Shown in pieces: positions 48,519 to 61,984 of a DNA stretch of 64,000 nt. This DNA is from Sequoia sempervirens (taxonomy: Eukaryota; Streptophyta; Pinopsida; Cupressales; Cupressaceae). The position numbers and the translations under genes are program-made. The notes under the pieces were generated by a model. The model did no database searches and had not been told where the DNA came from. It worked only from the letters and a program-made list of their open reading frames with translations. The stretch is from the NCBI GenBank assembly GCA_007258455.2, contig VDFB02252616.1, forward strand, positions 123,549,760 through 123,613,759, in the 5' to 3' direction. How positions within the stretch are numbered: position 1 is the stretch's first letter; each line of letters starts with the position of its first letter.

Positions 48519-49994
48519 ACCCCTTAATAATTGTTGTAACCCTATCTACCCTAAAGAATCTTAAAGTTAATTTAAATATAAATTAGAGTCCATTTATTAT
48601 GTTTACCATATTTTAGGAATACAATTCAATTATGAAAATGTTATCAATGGACACAATGTTCAATGAGTTGAATATTTGTTTAATTGATGCAAATCTAGTA
48701 ATGGCTCTAATAAAATATTGATAAATGATTGTGAATATTGTAGGCACAAAAATATACTAGAGCTTCTTTTGATTTAATCTAATTTTTTCTTTAGCAAGCT
48801 TGTTGGGATTAAAAATATAAGAGATTTTAGAAGAAATATCATCACCAATGTGAGTCTAATTAGATCCATCATTGGGCCTCTAACTTGCTTCTTTTCTCAA
48901 TAGAGGCAATCTTAGACCCTCTTCCTCCATTGTTAGGTGTTTAATAAGCTCTTCAACACTATCACAAATTCTTTCAAATTCAATGTGTACTAAACATTTT
49001 GATTTAATGACAAAAAAAGAATGAAAAATATTAAATAAGTGTGTTGTAGCAAATCACATGCAATGTACTTAGATAGATAAAATGTGTGGTGCACAATCCT
49101 TTCCTTTCATCAACTTTTTTAATTATAATTATTATAAGGGAATCCTACTATCAAACCTCACGTCTAAGACGCATGCAATTTATGGTGACCTTCATTTCAT
49201 AGATGTCCTCTTTAGTCACCCCACCTCCCCCACCAAGGTCAAAAGTGACAATATTCTTGACAAAGAAGATGTCCTTTTTAAGCTTTTGACAATGACCATA
49301 ACAATGGACTTGTTAATTCTCAAAACAACTTTGAACTAGATTAAAAGTGACAATATTCTTGACAAAGAAGCTGCCTTTTTTAGACTTTTGACAATGACTA
49401 CAACAATGAATTCATTAATTCTCAAAACAACTTTGAATTAGATATTAGTAGCCTAATAAGGAAAAAAAAAAAATTATTTGGTAAGTGTAACATTCACTTT
49501 AGACTATAAATAAAAGAATTCTAAAACTTTTGAGCACACCTTTATATGACTATCGATCAACTGCCTACTACAATCACTTCTTTCACCATCAACACATCCA
49601 TTTACTCTTCATCATCCACATCATATAAAACTATTTAAAAAATATGATTTTATAGATGACTTCTCATAATTTCCTTTCCGTGACTAGTGTTAGGAAAATA
49701 CTTTGTAAAAATGGCAATCCATTTTTTAGGTGACCTCCAGTCTAACATTAAACAAAAAGTGATAATGCCCCTTCACGTCTCATTCCTCTCATTGTCTCTC
49801 TGGTTGGCCATATTAGTTTTATCGTATCTCCACATTCAAATAACCACCACAACATTTGCATAACTCCACTCATCCTCGCGAATACTGCATTTGGAAAGCT
49901 TGAAGCACTTCATGTATTCTAACAAATTTGGTCATTTCTAACACTTGTCCTTTCAGTTCTTCTATCACTCTAGGCACTAAGCACTTCCAGTTTC
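48519..49994. repeat. Spacer, unit C copy of 2480-3950
   Basis: Collinear with units A and B but with more substitutions and small indels, for example in the A-run near 49462. Non-coding. Confidence 0.6.
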
Positions 49995-49997
49995 CCA

Positions 49998-50350
49998 GGC
50001 CTCATCTGTTCAAACATCATGACAAGCACAAGTTATGAGAAATTTGATTACAGAATTTAAAAGAAAAATATGTACTACTTACAGTTGGATTTTGTTCTCT
50101 GCCCAAAAGATCATAGCGATATCTTTCTTCCTCCATCTCATAAAACAAACAATATCTTGAAACATTCCCTTTGCAAAGGGATCAAGGGCATCGTAGGAGA
50201 CTCTTAAGTTTCTTTTGCATAATAGACTGGCACCTTAACTTTCCTATCATTTTTTTCCATACATCTCTATTCTCCTCACCAACCAGGAGTTTCCAAAAGA
50301 TTTGAAGGGCAAGAGGAAGGCCTTTACAGGCCGTAACAATATCATGTATA
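49998..50350 (-). pseudogene. TNL relic, unit C (less decayed)
   Basis: Same internally deleted TNL as at 3958-4310, but the GLPL region is still open: a 79-codon frame (50421-50182) reads SIHDIVTACKGLPLALQIFW and continues through LLVGEENRDVWKKMIGKL. The N-terminal part of that frame comes from the joined 5'-flank-like DNA. No P-loop, MHD or LRR body is present, so it is non-functional as a receptor. Confidence 0.85.
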
Positions 50351-50354
50351 CTTT

Positions 50355-51150
50355 GTATCTCTTTTGCATGGTGTACCCTCTTTTGATGATCGGAATCTAT
50401 GGAATTAAAAGTTTTCTGCAACTTTTGTCTAGCAATTCTATAGACAACTGCATTTTCTACAGTAGCGTCTACCTCAAGCGAAACATAAATTATAATGTTT
50501 GCATGTCAATATCGTATTTGTTTCACTTGTCAAGAATTTCAACATGGAGATAAAGCGGTGTAGGAAAGAGTGAGTGGATCTGATTTATCTTTATCCTGTT
50601 GCTGTACTAGTCTCTCGGCCGCCCTTCAAATTTGCATTCTATTTTCTCAAACTGTCATTAAGCACTCTCTGTAGGAATGATAAAAAGATGATCTGATGTA
50701 CTGGGAAAATAGACTAATGGGTCCACACAAAGAAATTTTATTCTTCTGCACCGACCATAGACTCATTCAGCATTTGCTTTCTCAAACGGCGTCAGATTTG
50801 CTTACAAGTGTCCTTATCAAGGATAATAATTGTGTGAAATATTTGCTTTTGAAATATGGATTAATGAGAATTTTGAAATATGGATTAATGTAGATGGACT
50901 CTTGATTTGATAGTGAAGTTGAGTGGTTCTAAATGAGCCCACCAGATATCAAGTCTTGTTCAGTAAAAACTCCCAACATCATAGGGGTTGAGGTTGGAAC
51001 TCTGCCTCAAATAACTTCGGAAGAATGGATACCCACAATTCTTCACTCTTAGTCAAAGAGATTTTAGCCTAAGGCTTGTGCTCTCATATTAGGTAGCTAA
51101 AACAATTATGTGGGTTTGATATAATACACTCTGAACAAAAAAAAAAAAGT
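50355..51150 (-). repeat. Duplicate of TNL 5' flank, unit C
   Basis: Copy of 4315-5110, homologous to the DNA upstream of TNL C at about 56825-57595. Non-coding. Confidence 0.65.
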
Positions 51151-51475
51151 TACATGAATTAATGAATTTGACTTAAAAACTATGTAGTTGAATTCAAAAA
51201 GCAATATAATATGATAGAATAATTAAACATATTATATTTATTATTTAAATATAAGATAGTTTTGTCCTTGACGATATCATAAGATAATTTTGTGGCATAA
51301 AATTGATGACAATTTTCTCTATAAATTACTTAGGTGTTTATTTGCTCATTGATGGAATCAATGTGAGATATCAAAGGTTCTAATGATGTTGGAATTAGTA
51401 AATTAACATTTTTATTGACATTTTAAGCTCAAGTTTATTTATTTTAATATTTTGTTGGAAACTTTAAAAGGGTAC

Positions 51476-52153
51476 ATGGGATTCATAGGAGGAGTTGTAA
51501 ATTTATAATTTGATAATGGAAATATCACTAATATTGTGTCAAGTGAAATGATAGGTAAGTTGAAGCTGAAAAAGTAGAGAATCCAAGCCCATAAATGATC
51601 TCATGGCTGCATAAGATGTTGGTAAGAGAATATAGATTGGTCAAATTTAAGATAGGGTCATATTATAACAAAGTTTTATGTGACTTTTTTCCTATGGATG
51701 TTTGTTTTTATTATTAGGAAGACCATGGTAGTATGGTAGAAAGTATTCATTATGTTAGAGAGATTACATACACTTTAACGAAGGGAGGTGAGAAACATAC
51801 TCTTACTCCATTTAAAAATAAGAAAAATCAAATAATTGAAATAATAGCAAAGAATCTAAGCAATTATCTATCCAACTATAAAGTAAATCTATAGAATGGT
51901 GGAGTTTGTTTAGTTTACATGGCATGAAGTTTCTAGAAAGTTTAAAGAATTAAAAAATGTGTTTTACAAAGTTTCTCAAGATATGTAGAGTAATGTAGAT
52001 GAAAGAGAGTTGCTACAAACCAAAAAAAAAAAAAAAATAGTTGTCAAAAGAGTACATTGATATAGTATTAGATGATATGCTAGATGGAATATCACTAATG
52101 AGGAGTATTAATCACCACAAAGTCTTTGTGCAAAATTCACAAACCATCCTTGA
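51476..52153 (+). pseudogene. Decayed Ty3/Gypsy protease fragment, unit C
   Basis: Copy of 5440-6115 with extra substitutions. The protease-like reading starts at 51509. Confidence 0.7.
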
Positions 52154-52889
52154 AAATTTTATAGAACTAAATTGTTTTGACCTCTTCATCAAATAGAGTA
52201 GCTATAACACTTCATAGTGAATTTTTGATATAGATTAAGTTCCCATTGACTAGAAACCATATATAATGATAAGGTTAGTAACAAATTAATATCCTGGAAA
52301 CAAATATCACATTACAACCTAAGCTCAATGTTAAAACATCTATTAAACATAACAAGAATAAAAAGAAGATTGTGACAATTTAATGTTTTTTCAAACTTAT
52401 AACAATCTTTGATATGAGAAACAAAATCCAAACATTGCCATGTACTTTGTACTTGTGATAATAGATTTAATAGAAATTTCACCACCGCCATTAATTATTT
52501 AAAAGAATATGATTTCCTTTCAAAATATTCACATTCAAATAAACAAATATCAGTATATATGTGAAAGCCACACATCTTTATTAATATTACCTTAGAACGA
52601 CAAGTTTTACAAAGATAGGTCTTAGTGTTTACTATCATAAAAGTAAAAACATTATCATCTGGTTTCTTTATATGTTATTTTACTTTTTAGAAAGTTGATA
52701 CCCGATCATAAATGAGATCACAGCCCAAAAAAGGTAAGCACATTTATACTCTGTATATACAGTAAAAGAGAAGAAATATAGAGTCACTTCAGCCCTGGAA
52801 CCGGGTAAAAGGGAACAAACATTTCTATGGCAATCATATCTACACCTTTTTTATAATGGAATCCTATCAATGATATCTACACCTTTTTT
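52154..52889. other. Intergenic, 3' side of TNL C
   Basis: Copy of 6116-6844. A short duplicated phrase, ATGATATCTACACCTTTTTT-like, lies near 52830-52888. The minus-strand 86-codon frame of units A and B is disrupted here. Nothing else is seen. Confidence 0.5.
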
Positions 52890-55800
52890 CTACATAACAA
52901 AAGTAATCATTTTGGGAAGCCAATCTTCTTCGGAGTTGGAAGTTGCACAATGGGTTTCATACATTAAAAACTTATACGAGGCCTTCCAATTCTCATAATC
53001 AGACACTGCATTTACCCTCAGTTTATTGCCTCTCTTCAACCAAGGAAAGTCAGAACTGCTATCTGCTCGCACAAGACGCACTTCCAAAATGTCTCCACCA
53101 GCTTTAGCTGAGCTTTGATGCTTCACTGGACAATGACGTGAACTCTCATCCCTTTCAATCGTGTAGCTCAACCTGTAATTTGCTGGGTTTACCTCACAAT
53201 CCTGATGGATTTGGCCCGAAGAGAGTAAACAAGCAATATATCCTGCACAGTACTCTTTGTTTGCATCTGCGCAGAAATCTATACACTTGTTTTCATAGCC
53301 GTACTTTCCAACCGCTTCTCCAAGTAGCCAGTTTGCTGTGGGGTCTGGATTATCCAGGAAACATTTTTTGCTGAAAGAGCAAACCTGACAAAATCAGAAA
53401 AGCCCACGTGTAAGTCTTTAGTTATTAGATTTTAGACGCAAAAGATGGCCAGTTATGTTCACGTGATCTGGTTTGCTAGAAAATCTTACCTTGAAGGAAT
53501 CGTATAATCTATGCAGTTGACCTGATGGGACGCCGGGCCCGCCAAAATAAATGGACTCCAGGGCTGTGAGACCAGACAGAGAACTTATGAGGGTCTCGCA
53601 AGAGATCTTGTTGCAGCCCACCAGATTGAGTGTGGTTAATTTCTGTAACGACTGGAGGGCATCGAAGTGGGTGAGGTGGCAGGAATTACTAAGGTCTAAT
53701 TTCAGCAGGTTTCGCAATCCCGGAAGGCCACAGAATGTGTGCAAACTGATACAGTTGCGGGCGAAGAGCGTTTGCAGTGATGACGGAAGCGCCGCCAGTA
53801 CGGAGAGCTCACTGCAATCGTCCAGATGCAGCTCCAGAAGTTGCCCTAAATTTTCAAAGCCGACAGGGAGACGGTGGATTCCATTCGCTTCAAGATGTAA
53901 GACTTTTAGTGAAGACAATTCGGAGAATCTGGGTGGTAGTCCATTATCAGACAGTAGGCAATAGCTGGCATCCAGATAAGCCAAAGTTTTCAGATCACCA
54001 AAGCTGTTGGGTAGCTCTGTAAGATTAGAATTATGGTGAATTTCTAGTCTTTCTAGCCGAGTCAAGTTCCCAAAGCTAGTGGGAAGTTTAGACAGTAGTC
54101 GACAGCATGAGAGATTCAGCTCCTCCAGATTTGCAAGCTTGCCAAAATCTTGAGGCAAAGAAGAAACAGAGCATCCTTCTATGTCCAGATAAGTCAAAGT
54201 TTTCAGGCCACCAAAGCTGTCGGGTAGCTCTGTGAGCTTGGAATTGTGGTGCATTTCTAGTTTGTCCAGCCGAGTCAAATTCCCAAAGCTAGTGGGAAGT
54301 TTAGACAGATGTTGACAGCATGAGAGATTCAGCTCCTGCAGATTTACAAGCTCGCCAAAATCTTGAGGCAAAGAAGAAACAGAGCATCCTTTCATGTCGA
54401 GAAAAACTAAACTGGTCCAGCTTCCCATGGAATCAGGCAGGCTGCTCAGCGAATGGCAGTTGTGCAAATCCAGTGTCTGCAATGGTGTATGGGATAGTGT
54501 ACCAGGAAGACTCTCCAGCGATCCGCATCCCCTCAAAATAAGTACTTTCAGTTTCCCAGGCCTCATCTGTTCAAATATCATCATACGCACAAATTATGAG
54601 AAATTTGATACTATTGGAAGTGTGAGAAAATTTGCAACAGAATTTGAAGGAAAAAAATATGTACTACTTACTGTTGGGTTTTCCTCTGTTTCATTCCACA
54701 GATGAGTGATGTGGCTATAGGTCACTTCCAGAATAACAAGGTTCTGCAAGTTTATTCCATGAGGTAGCCGTTTTGATGAATATCTAGTCAATCTTAGCCA
54801 TCTCAAATCCTCCAAGGAAGATTCCTCAGAAAATTGTCCTCCTATGGCTACATCTGTAAGCCAAAGAAGCCGCAAGTTGTACAGTGAATTGAACATTTCC
54901 GCCTTCAATTGCATCGGCTCCTTGGGCTTATTTGAAAGATAAAGCACATGCTTGGCCTTTTCCTGTGATTCCAGTGGAATACACAAATATTTTTCAGTTC
55001 CCTATCTAAGACTCCAACATAAAATCAGCCAGTGAAACACTTAAAAACATAATAAGGTTCACAGAGAATTCCATACCCTGAGCCGGCATAACACACCGGG
55101 CACATCTTCCTCTTCGAATAGTCTTGTGCGTTCAGGGGTCTCTGTACACATTCCACCTGCTATACTTCTCCCCAAATCTCGGAGGCACCGATGCATCAGC
55201 AATTCGTCACTAGGGCCCAATTTTACGAAGGATTTTTGCAAGAGACTTCTGAGACATACATGAGAACTGCGAATCAGCTCTGCCCAAAAGATCATAGCTA
55301 TTTCTTTCTTCCTCCATGTCACAAAACACGCAATATCTTGAAACATTTCCTTTTCATTGCGATCAAGAGCATCATAGGAGACTCTAAGTTTGTTTTGCAT
55401 ATTAGGCTCATACCTTAACTTTCCTACAATTTCCTTCCATACATTTCTATCCTCTTTACCAACCAGGAGTTTACCAAATATTTGAAGGGCAAGAGGAAGG
55501 CCTTCACAAGCAGTAACAATATCCTTGCATAGTGTTTCTAGTTCTTGATCTGGACGGTAGGACTCGGGAAATGCGTGGAACTTAAACAACCGCAAGGCAT
55601 GTTGGGGACGAAGACTCCTTACCTTGTACACTTCATCAACGTTAGCCACCCTCAGAACTTGTAGGTTCTGAGATGTAATGATGAGACGGCTGCCTGCCCC
55701 GAAGTCACTGTAATTTCCTCCAAGAGCGTCAAACTGTTCAAAACTTTGAATGTCATCGAGGACGAGGAGAACTTTCTTACCCCTGAGACAGTCATGTAGC

Positions 55801-56768
55801 ATACCCTTCCCTTGATCAACATAGCCCACTTCACCTCTGAAATGTGAGACATCTTTGAGCATCTGGGTCTGCAGCTTCAGAAGCCCATCCGCCTCTTGGC
55901 ATCTTTCTCCCACACTCGGAACAAAAGAAAACACTTCAAACTGTGAGAACAGTTTTTTGAAAACAATCTTGGCCAGGGTAGTTTTACCTATCCCACTCAT
56001 GCCATGTATGCCCAATTTCACCATCTTCTGCTGATGATCATCTGCATTTAGAAATCCCTTAACATGCTTCACGGATCTGTCCAAACCAAAACATTTTGGA
56101 ACATCCAAATACCCTTTGTGGGGACTGTTTGAATGTAAGATTTTCCGAATTTCGACCACAACATCTTGAATCAAATCGTCGTCACTGACAAAGTGTGAAC
56201 TAATATTAATGACCATACTTATATATGGCAACTATAAAAACCAACAGCAAAAACACACTGAGGTGGAGGACTACCTGGAATAAGCACTGGAACACCAACC
56301 AGATATGTCGGCAACAGTCTCTAATGCACTTTTCCATTGGATTGACTCAGTAGATAATCTTGGGTCGCTTTCGTGCTTCCTGAGGTACTCTGCATATTGA
56401 CTTCCATCCGGGCAATGAAGATCACTAGGCGAAACGCCATAAAACAAGGGACGGATTTTAACCCCAGATTTAACCATAAGGGACACTTCCCGCAAGCACC
56501 ATTTCGACTCGGCAAAATTTTTCGAGAAAATAGGAATGCCGATCCTACTTTCAGTGACTCCTTCAGTCAGAGCTGTAGGGATATGGTCGCCCTTTTTTAA
56601 GCTTTCTTCGTCAAAGAATGCCAGAGTTCTTTCTCGATCAAGAGCAGAGTACAGTAATTTCGCAAACCCTTCGCGGGTGTCGAGGCCGCGGAAGCTCAAG
56701 AAAACGTCAAACCTTTTGTCGACATTGAAACTAACTGAGGGCTCCGAGCAAGGCCTAGAGGACGACAT
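52890..56768 (-). CDS. TIR-NB-ARC-LRR immune receptor, unit C (complete, five exons)
   Basis: Paralogue of the TNL at 6845-10723 at constant offset +46045, about 1154 residues. Exons are 56768-56275, 56184-55077 (alternative start 56199), 54962-54672, 54566-53490 and 53384-52890; every splice site is conserved. All frames are open with no indel, so selection has probably kept it. The TIR differs from A at about six residues, including RGLDTRE for RGPDTRQ and GDHIP for GAHIP; putative catalytic Glu94 is kept. NB-ARC changes include KKLFSQF, GLLKL, KEIVG and FVKLG. P-loop, kinase-2 and GLPL are intact. It shares the IITSQN and MHR deviations. Likely a cytoplasmic or nuclear immune sensor; pathogen specificity cannot be inferred. 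Confidence 0.93.
53973..54398 (-). repeat. Internal LRR duplication in TNL C (2 x 213 bp)
   Basis: Same tandem 71-residue LRR blocks as in TNL A (bases 54398-54186 and 54185-53973). Copy 2 starts YLDIEGCSV here, against YLNIEGCSV in A and B. Confidence 0.85.
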
Positions 56769-58632
56769 TGCGCCTGCAATTTTTCAAATGAATCTAAATC
56801 TTTCTCAAAGGAAAGTTTGAGCTTCTATTACATGGTATACTCTCCTTTGATGATCGGAATCTATGGAATTAAAAGTTTTCTGCAACTTTTGTCTACAAAA
56901 TCTATAGACCACTGCATTTTCTACGGTAGGATCTATATCAAGCTAACCAGAAATTATAATTTTGGCTTTTCACTGCCGTATTTCTTTTGCTCATCGGCAA
57001 TTTCTACGGTGATGTTGACGTGGCAGAGAGTGAGTGGATATGATTTATCTTTATCCCTTTGTTGGTGCCCATGTATCTTGGCCGCCCTTAAGAATTGATT
57101 ATACTTTTACAGACTGTTCACGAGCAAACTCTCAGTAGGAATGATAAAAACATGCTCTAATGAACCGGGACACCAGACTGCTGGGTCCACGCAAAGGAAT
57201 TTAATATATCTGTGCAGTGACCATAAGCTCATTCAGTTTACTTTCTGCAGCAGCGACACATTTGCTTACGAGTGGTCTATAGGCTTTTTTAACTTTTTGG
57301 AGGAGATAGTGCATATAATTGTGTTGATTATTACTTTAAAAATATGGGTTAATGTCAATATTTATATTTGTTGGTGAAGTTGAATGGTTCTAAATGAGTT
57401 CACCAAGGATTAATTATTGATGAGTGCAAGACCCTAATATCATAAGAGAATAGGGTGCGACCATGTCTTACACTACTTTGATGGAATAAATACTCCTTAG
57501 TCTTTGATTCTTAGTTGAAGAGGTTCTAGCCTAAGGCTTGTGCCCTCATAACGAATAGATAAAACGATTTTGGAGGTTTGATATAAACTCTCCAAGGAAA
57601 AATAAATAAAGATTAATGAGTTAGACTCAAAAAATATGTAGTTGAATTGTCATAGCAATATGATATGATCTGTTATTTGAACACGTTGTCTCCATTGTTT
57701 AGATATATAATAAAGTGTTATTCAATATCATTTAATTAGTAATTTTAGTTTAATTTTACATGTCATTAATACACAAAAATATGTACAATTGTTCATCATT
57801 TCTTATTAAAAAACAAGCAACAATTATCAAAATATATTTTTATATGACACATAAGTCAATCCAATTCATTGTACATAAAATATCATATATTAAAATATTG
57901 TACTTAATAAAATAAAATATTATGTCTTGGTCATCACATTGAATAGTTTGAGTTCATAAAATCTATACAATTCTAATATACTACTTCTAATCTTAAACCA
58001 AATAGAACTTATATTTTAATGAACGATATATGTTCATAAATTATCATGTGTAAAAACTTGATTTTAATAAGTGATTCCTTCTCTTTTAAATAATGTGTAA
58101 TAAATATTCTTTTTTGGAGACCTTGACAATTAGATATTGAAATACATGGAAGACAAAAAGATGTAAAGCTTACTATTTAGTATATAAAATCACATTTGAT
58201 ACAAATTTAAAACATAAAAATTAAATGCTACTACAAATTTATATAATATAGAACATATGTAAACAACTAGGATAGCATTCATATGGAAGATTTCCCTGCA
58301 AGCTATAAAATTTTGTTAAAGTATTATTGAATAGCTTCAATATTGGTGGCACAAAAGTATAGACAAGATTCAAAAATAGAGTTTTGGCATTTAGTATAAT
58401 CAATGACTGCTACGTGTATAGTTCTAGTATGTGTATCTACCCTACTCCAAAGGTTTGACCACACAATGTCTCCAAAGCACTACAAATGCCTCATTGCAAC
58501 AATATTAAAATTAGAGGAACTTTATATATAATCCAATTTAGCTTAAGACATCTTAAAGTCTATTTAATTACAAATTAGAGTCTAGAAAATAGCTCTAATA
58601 TAATATTTGTAAATGATTGTGAATATTATAGT
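56769..58632. other. 5' flank of TNL C and AT-rich spacer
   Basis: Collinear with 10724-12567 of unit A. No coding sequence is seen. A short insertion relative to A lies near 57305 (GAGATAGTGCATATAATT). Confidence 0.5.
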
Positions 58633-59649
58633 GGGTGAAGCCATAATAGTGGTTTACGCTTTGATGGAGGAAGGAAAATTGAGAAAAAACGACCCCATGG
58701 CAAAAAAATTGGTTTTAGGGGTTCGCATGAACCTACATGTTCGACCGAACCATAAAGGGGTTCGACCAAACCCATTAACTATTGGGCCCACATTTCCCGC
58801 CCAAAAAACAAAGGAAAAATGCATATTAGTGAGGGTTCACTAGAACCCCCGGTTCTAGAACCCCTTTTCCCTAATTTTTTAATTTGTTCACACAAAAAAC
58901 CTAAAATTTTATGCTTTCAAGCTCCGGTTGGCGATGAAAATGGGGGAATATTTAGAAACCAAACTTGGAATCGAGTAGCCTTCAGAACGACCTATCCAAT
59001 AAATATAATTTTAGTATGTTTTGGTTTTATTATCTATCTGCTTTTTAAGTTTTATTAAATATAGGTTTTCATCGAAAACAAAAATCTATGTTACGCACAA
59101 GTGGAAAAATAGAAGATTATAAAAAAATTTAAAAATATGAGTGCACCAAATATTAAAGTCCTTGATCCAACAAAAAAAGAGAAGAATTTGATACATACAA
59201 AAAAAAGTTATTATATGGTCGCTATGTCTGAATTGTCATTTGATTGACTTCAAACTTGATTAAAGAAAAAATATTCAATAAAAAACTATCTAACCAAGAG
59301 GAAGCACTAGATATCGGAGTTAGAAATCTAAATTTGAAAGAATTGGAATTTTATCCTTCATGGAAAAAAAGTTATGCATTATACGTTGTGCGTCACTTTT
59401 TAAAAATGTTGTTTTTGAAAAACCAATTTTGTGCGAGATGGAAAAAGAAGTGCAATCTGATTCCAAAAAAATTGAAAAAAATATTTTTAGAATCTACAGA
59501 CAAAATGTGACAAGACTCTAGTTTACATCATCTTCAAATTCCTTACGGTTTAATCGCTATAGGTGCCCGAATGTGGAGATTGTGTTAAAAAAAAATATAT
59601 CAATGTCCAGTTAGGCCAAAAAGTGTAAACCACTATTGTGGGATCACCC
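58633..59649. mobile_element. 1017-bp TIR element specific to unit C
   Basis: The ends are inverted repeats of about 25 bases with three mismatches: GGGTGAAGCCAT then AATAGTGGTTTAC on the left, and the complement of GGGTGATCCCAC then AATAGTGGTTTAC on the right. TAGT flanks both sides (58629-58632 and 59650-59653); unit A has the empty site with a single TAGT at 12568-12571. A diverged copy lies at 18703-19699. No transposase frame is seen, so it is a non-autonomous DNA transposon. The superfamily is unresolved; the 4-bp duplication could also be read as 3 bp. Confidence 0.85.
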
Positions 59650-59653
59650 TAGT

Positions 59654-60743
59654 CCTAATAATGTATTAGAGCTTCTTTGATTTAATCCAACTTTCTATAT
59701 GAAGCTTCTTAGAATAAAAAATAGAAGGATTTCAAAATAAATATCATCAATGTGAATCATGACAAATTTATTATTAAAAAATTTTAACTTTTTTTATTCA
59801 ATCGAAGTGATCTCAAATCCTCTTCCTCTATTATTAAATATTCAATAAACTCTTTATTACTATTACAAATGCTTCCAAATTCAACCTACACTAAACTTGA
59901 CATTTTAATAATAAGAAATAAAAGAAAAACATTAACTAAAAGAATTATAATAAATCACATACAAAGTACTTAGGAAGGTAAAATGTGTGATGTATAATCC
60001 TTTTCTTTTGAAATTCTACTATTGAAATCTTTTGAGATGCTTGTTGATGGTAACCTCCACTTTAAAGATGCCCTCTTCAATTGCTAGGTTAGAATAACTA
60101 AAGGCCCCCCATAAAGGTCAAAACTTAGAATGTTTTGAGTGGAGATGTCCATTTAAGCTTTCAATAGTTGTGATAGTAATTGTTTATATAATGTCCAATA
60201 GTTGTGATAGTAGTTGTTTATATAATGTCCAACAGTTGTGACTTGACTACCCATAATTAAACAAAATGTATTCCTTTGATCTAAAAAGCAACCAATCATG
60301 TGATGCCACATCAGTGCTCAACTACCCATGTTATGAATGCACAAGTATTGGTCTCATTTTTTTTTTGGGCATTTTTGGACACCTTGACAAAAGGCATGTT
60401 GATGTGGCATCATATTTGATGATGTGGCCCTAAAACGAAAGTTATAAGCAGAAGACTTTCTAAGTAAGATACTGTAAAAAATTGGGAATGATTTAAAATT
60501 TCCATGTAGAATTTTGAGAAACACGAAGTTAGGGTGCACAACTACCCAATCCTCTCCCCTACATATTTGAAGCCTAATAAAGGATAAGGCATTCCAATAT
60601 AGAGATATTTGGCGTGCATCTACCATTCCTTTTACCTCATGAATAACAAAATTTTAAAACTTGGTGAGTGTGCCTTCGTTATCAATAAACAGTCCAACGC
60701 AAGCACTTCTTCACCATCAACACATCCATTTACTGTTCATCAC
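59654..60743. repeat. Spacer, unit C copy of 12572-13620, with old MITE relative
   Basis: Includes the 34-bp minisatellite (60172-60253) and the old MITE-like copy ending at 60559 in CCTCTCCCC followed by TA. Compared with A it has extra bases near 59690 and 60575. No coding sequence. Confidence 0.65.
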
Positions 60744-60745
60744 TA

Positions 60746-61161
60746 GGGGAGAGGGCCCAATAGTCGTGTGGGGTCCAATAGTCATGCACCCAATCGTAAA
60801 TATAATACCCAATACTCGTTTATATAATGTCCAATAGTTGTGATTTGACTACCCATAATTAAACAAAATGTATGCTTTTGATCTAAAAAGCAACCAATCA
60901 TGTGATACCACATCAGCCCTCAACTACTCATGATGTAATGCACGAGAATTGGTCTCACTATTTTTTGGGGCCTTTTTGGACACCTTGACAAAAACGCATG
61001 TTGATGTGGCATCATATTTGATGATGTGGCCCTGAAACCTTAGTTATAAGCAGAGAACTTGCCAAGTAAGCTGCTGTAAAAAATTGGGAGTGATTTTAAA
61101 TTTCAACGTAGGATAATTAGAAGCACGAAGTTAGGATGCACGACTACTGGGCCCTCTCCCC
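60746..61161. mobile_element. 416-bp MITE with TA target duplication, unit C
   Basis: It begins GGGGAGAGGGCCCAATAGTC and ends with the inverse GACTACTGGGCCCTCTCCCC, one mismatch in those 20 bases. It is flanked by TA (60744-60745 and 61162-61163). Unit A has the empty site TCACTAATCAAAAAGG near 13620. The interior matches the older copy a few hundred bases to its left. TA duplication and short TIRs fit a Tc1/Mariner-type MITE, but the terminal sequence is not that of classic Stowaway. Confidence 0.88.
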
Positions 61162-61459
61162 TAATCAAAAAAGGCCTTTCCTTGGCTAGTCTTCTCAGTA
61201 GGCATGCCAATAAATGGCAGCATATTTCACTCCATTTTACTATTAATATCCGTACACGAGATCCACACAATTTTGTAGCTCTATGGATGGTAGGCCTCCC
61301 AAGATCTAGGGTCTACAGGCCCAGATAGGGATGCTTTTGAACTTCTAGAACTCGAAGGTTATTGGAACACATGTGGGATAGGGGAATTCAAGACTATGGC
61401 CCACCCTTACTTTAGGGCAATCTAAAGTAATTTTTGGTTGCTCGCCAATCTAACATCAA

Positions 61460-61538
61460 TACATCAGCAATTCGTTAGCAGGTCCCAAGTCTAAGAAGGA
61501 ATTTTAGCAAGAAACTTTTAAGACATGCATGAGAATTT
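61460..61538 (-). pseudogene. TNL relic, pre-MHD NB-ARC fragment (unit C)
   Basis: Copy of the fragment at 13951-14028 with the same extra base. It is a remnant of another tandem TNL. Confidence 0.75.
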
Positions 61539-61984
61539 AGAGATTTCTAGCCAACATGTAACAATAGAAAACTCCTATGAAAATATTTCGTATTTTTCCC
61601 AATAGAGAAATTATAGCTCAATATTCCAACAGTGAGAATATGCTTTTATATTTATGCCAAAGGCATGTCTTATATGAGTTTTCAAAGCTTATTATGCCTG
61701 TCAACGATCTAAAACGAAGGATAGGACTTGGCTGACATTAAAACAAGTTTTAGCTGTCTATCATTTTGATGTGTTTTTTTGCTTTCCCCGCCGCTATTGG
61801 TTAGGGCTTTTGTAGGCGTTCCTTCTATGAGCGAGGAGGCAACCTGTAATAGCGTATCAACAACTATTTGTGTCCATATAAATGCAAGACGATTAAATAA
61901 ATCTCAACATCTCATCATTCCTTGTCATTTTTCGACTGCTTTTCGCCGTTTTCTCTCTTATTTTCCTCTACCGCAGTTGGTATC

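Noticed and set aside
58613..59510. Open frames inside the 1-kb TIR element as transposase candidates
   Set aside because: Short, no catalytic residues, and not conserved in the copy at 18703-19699.
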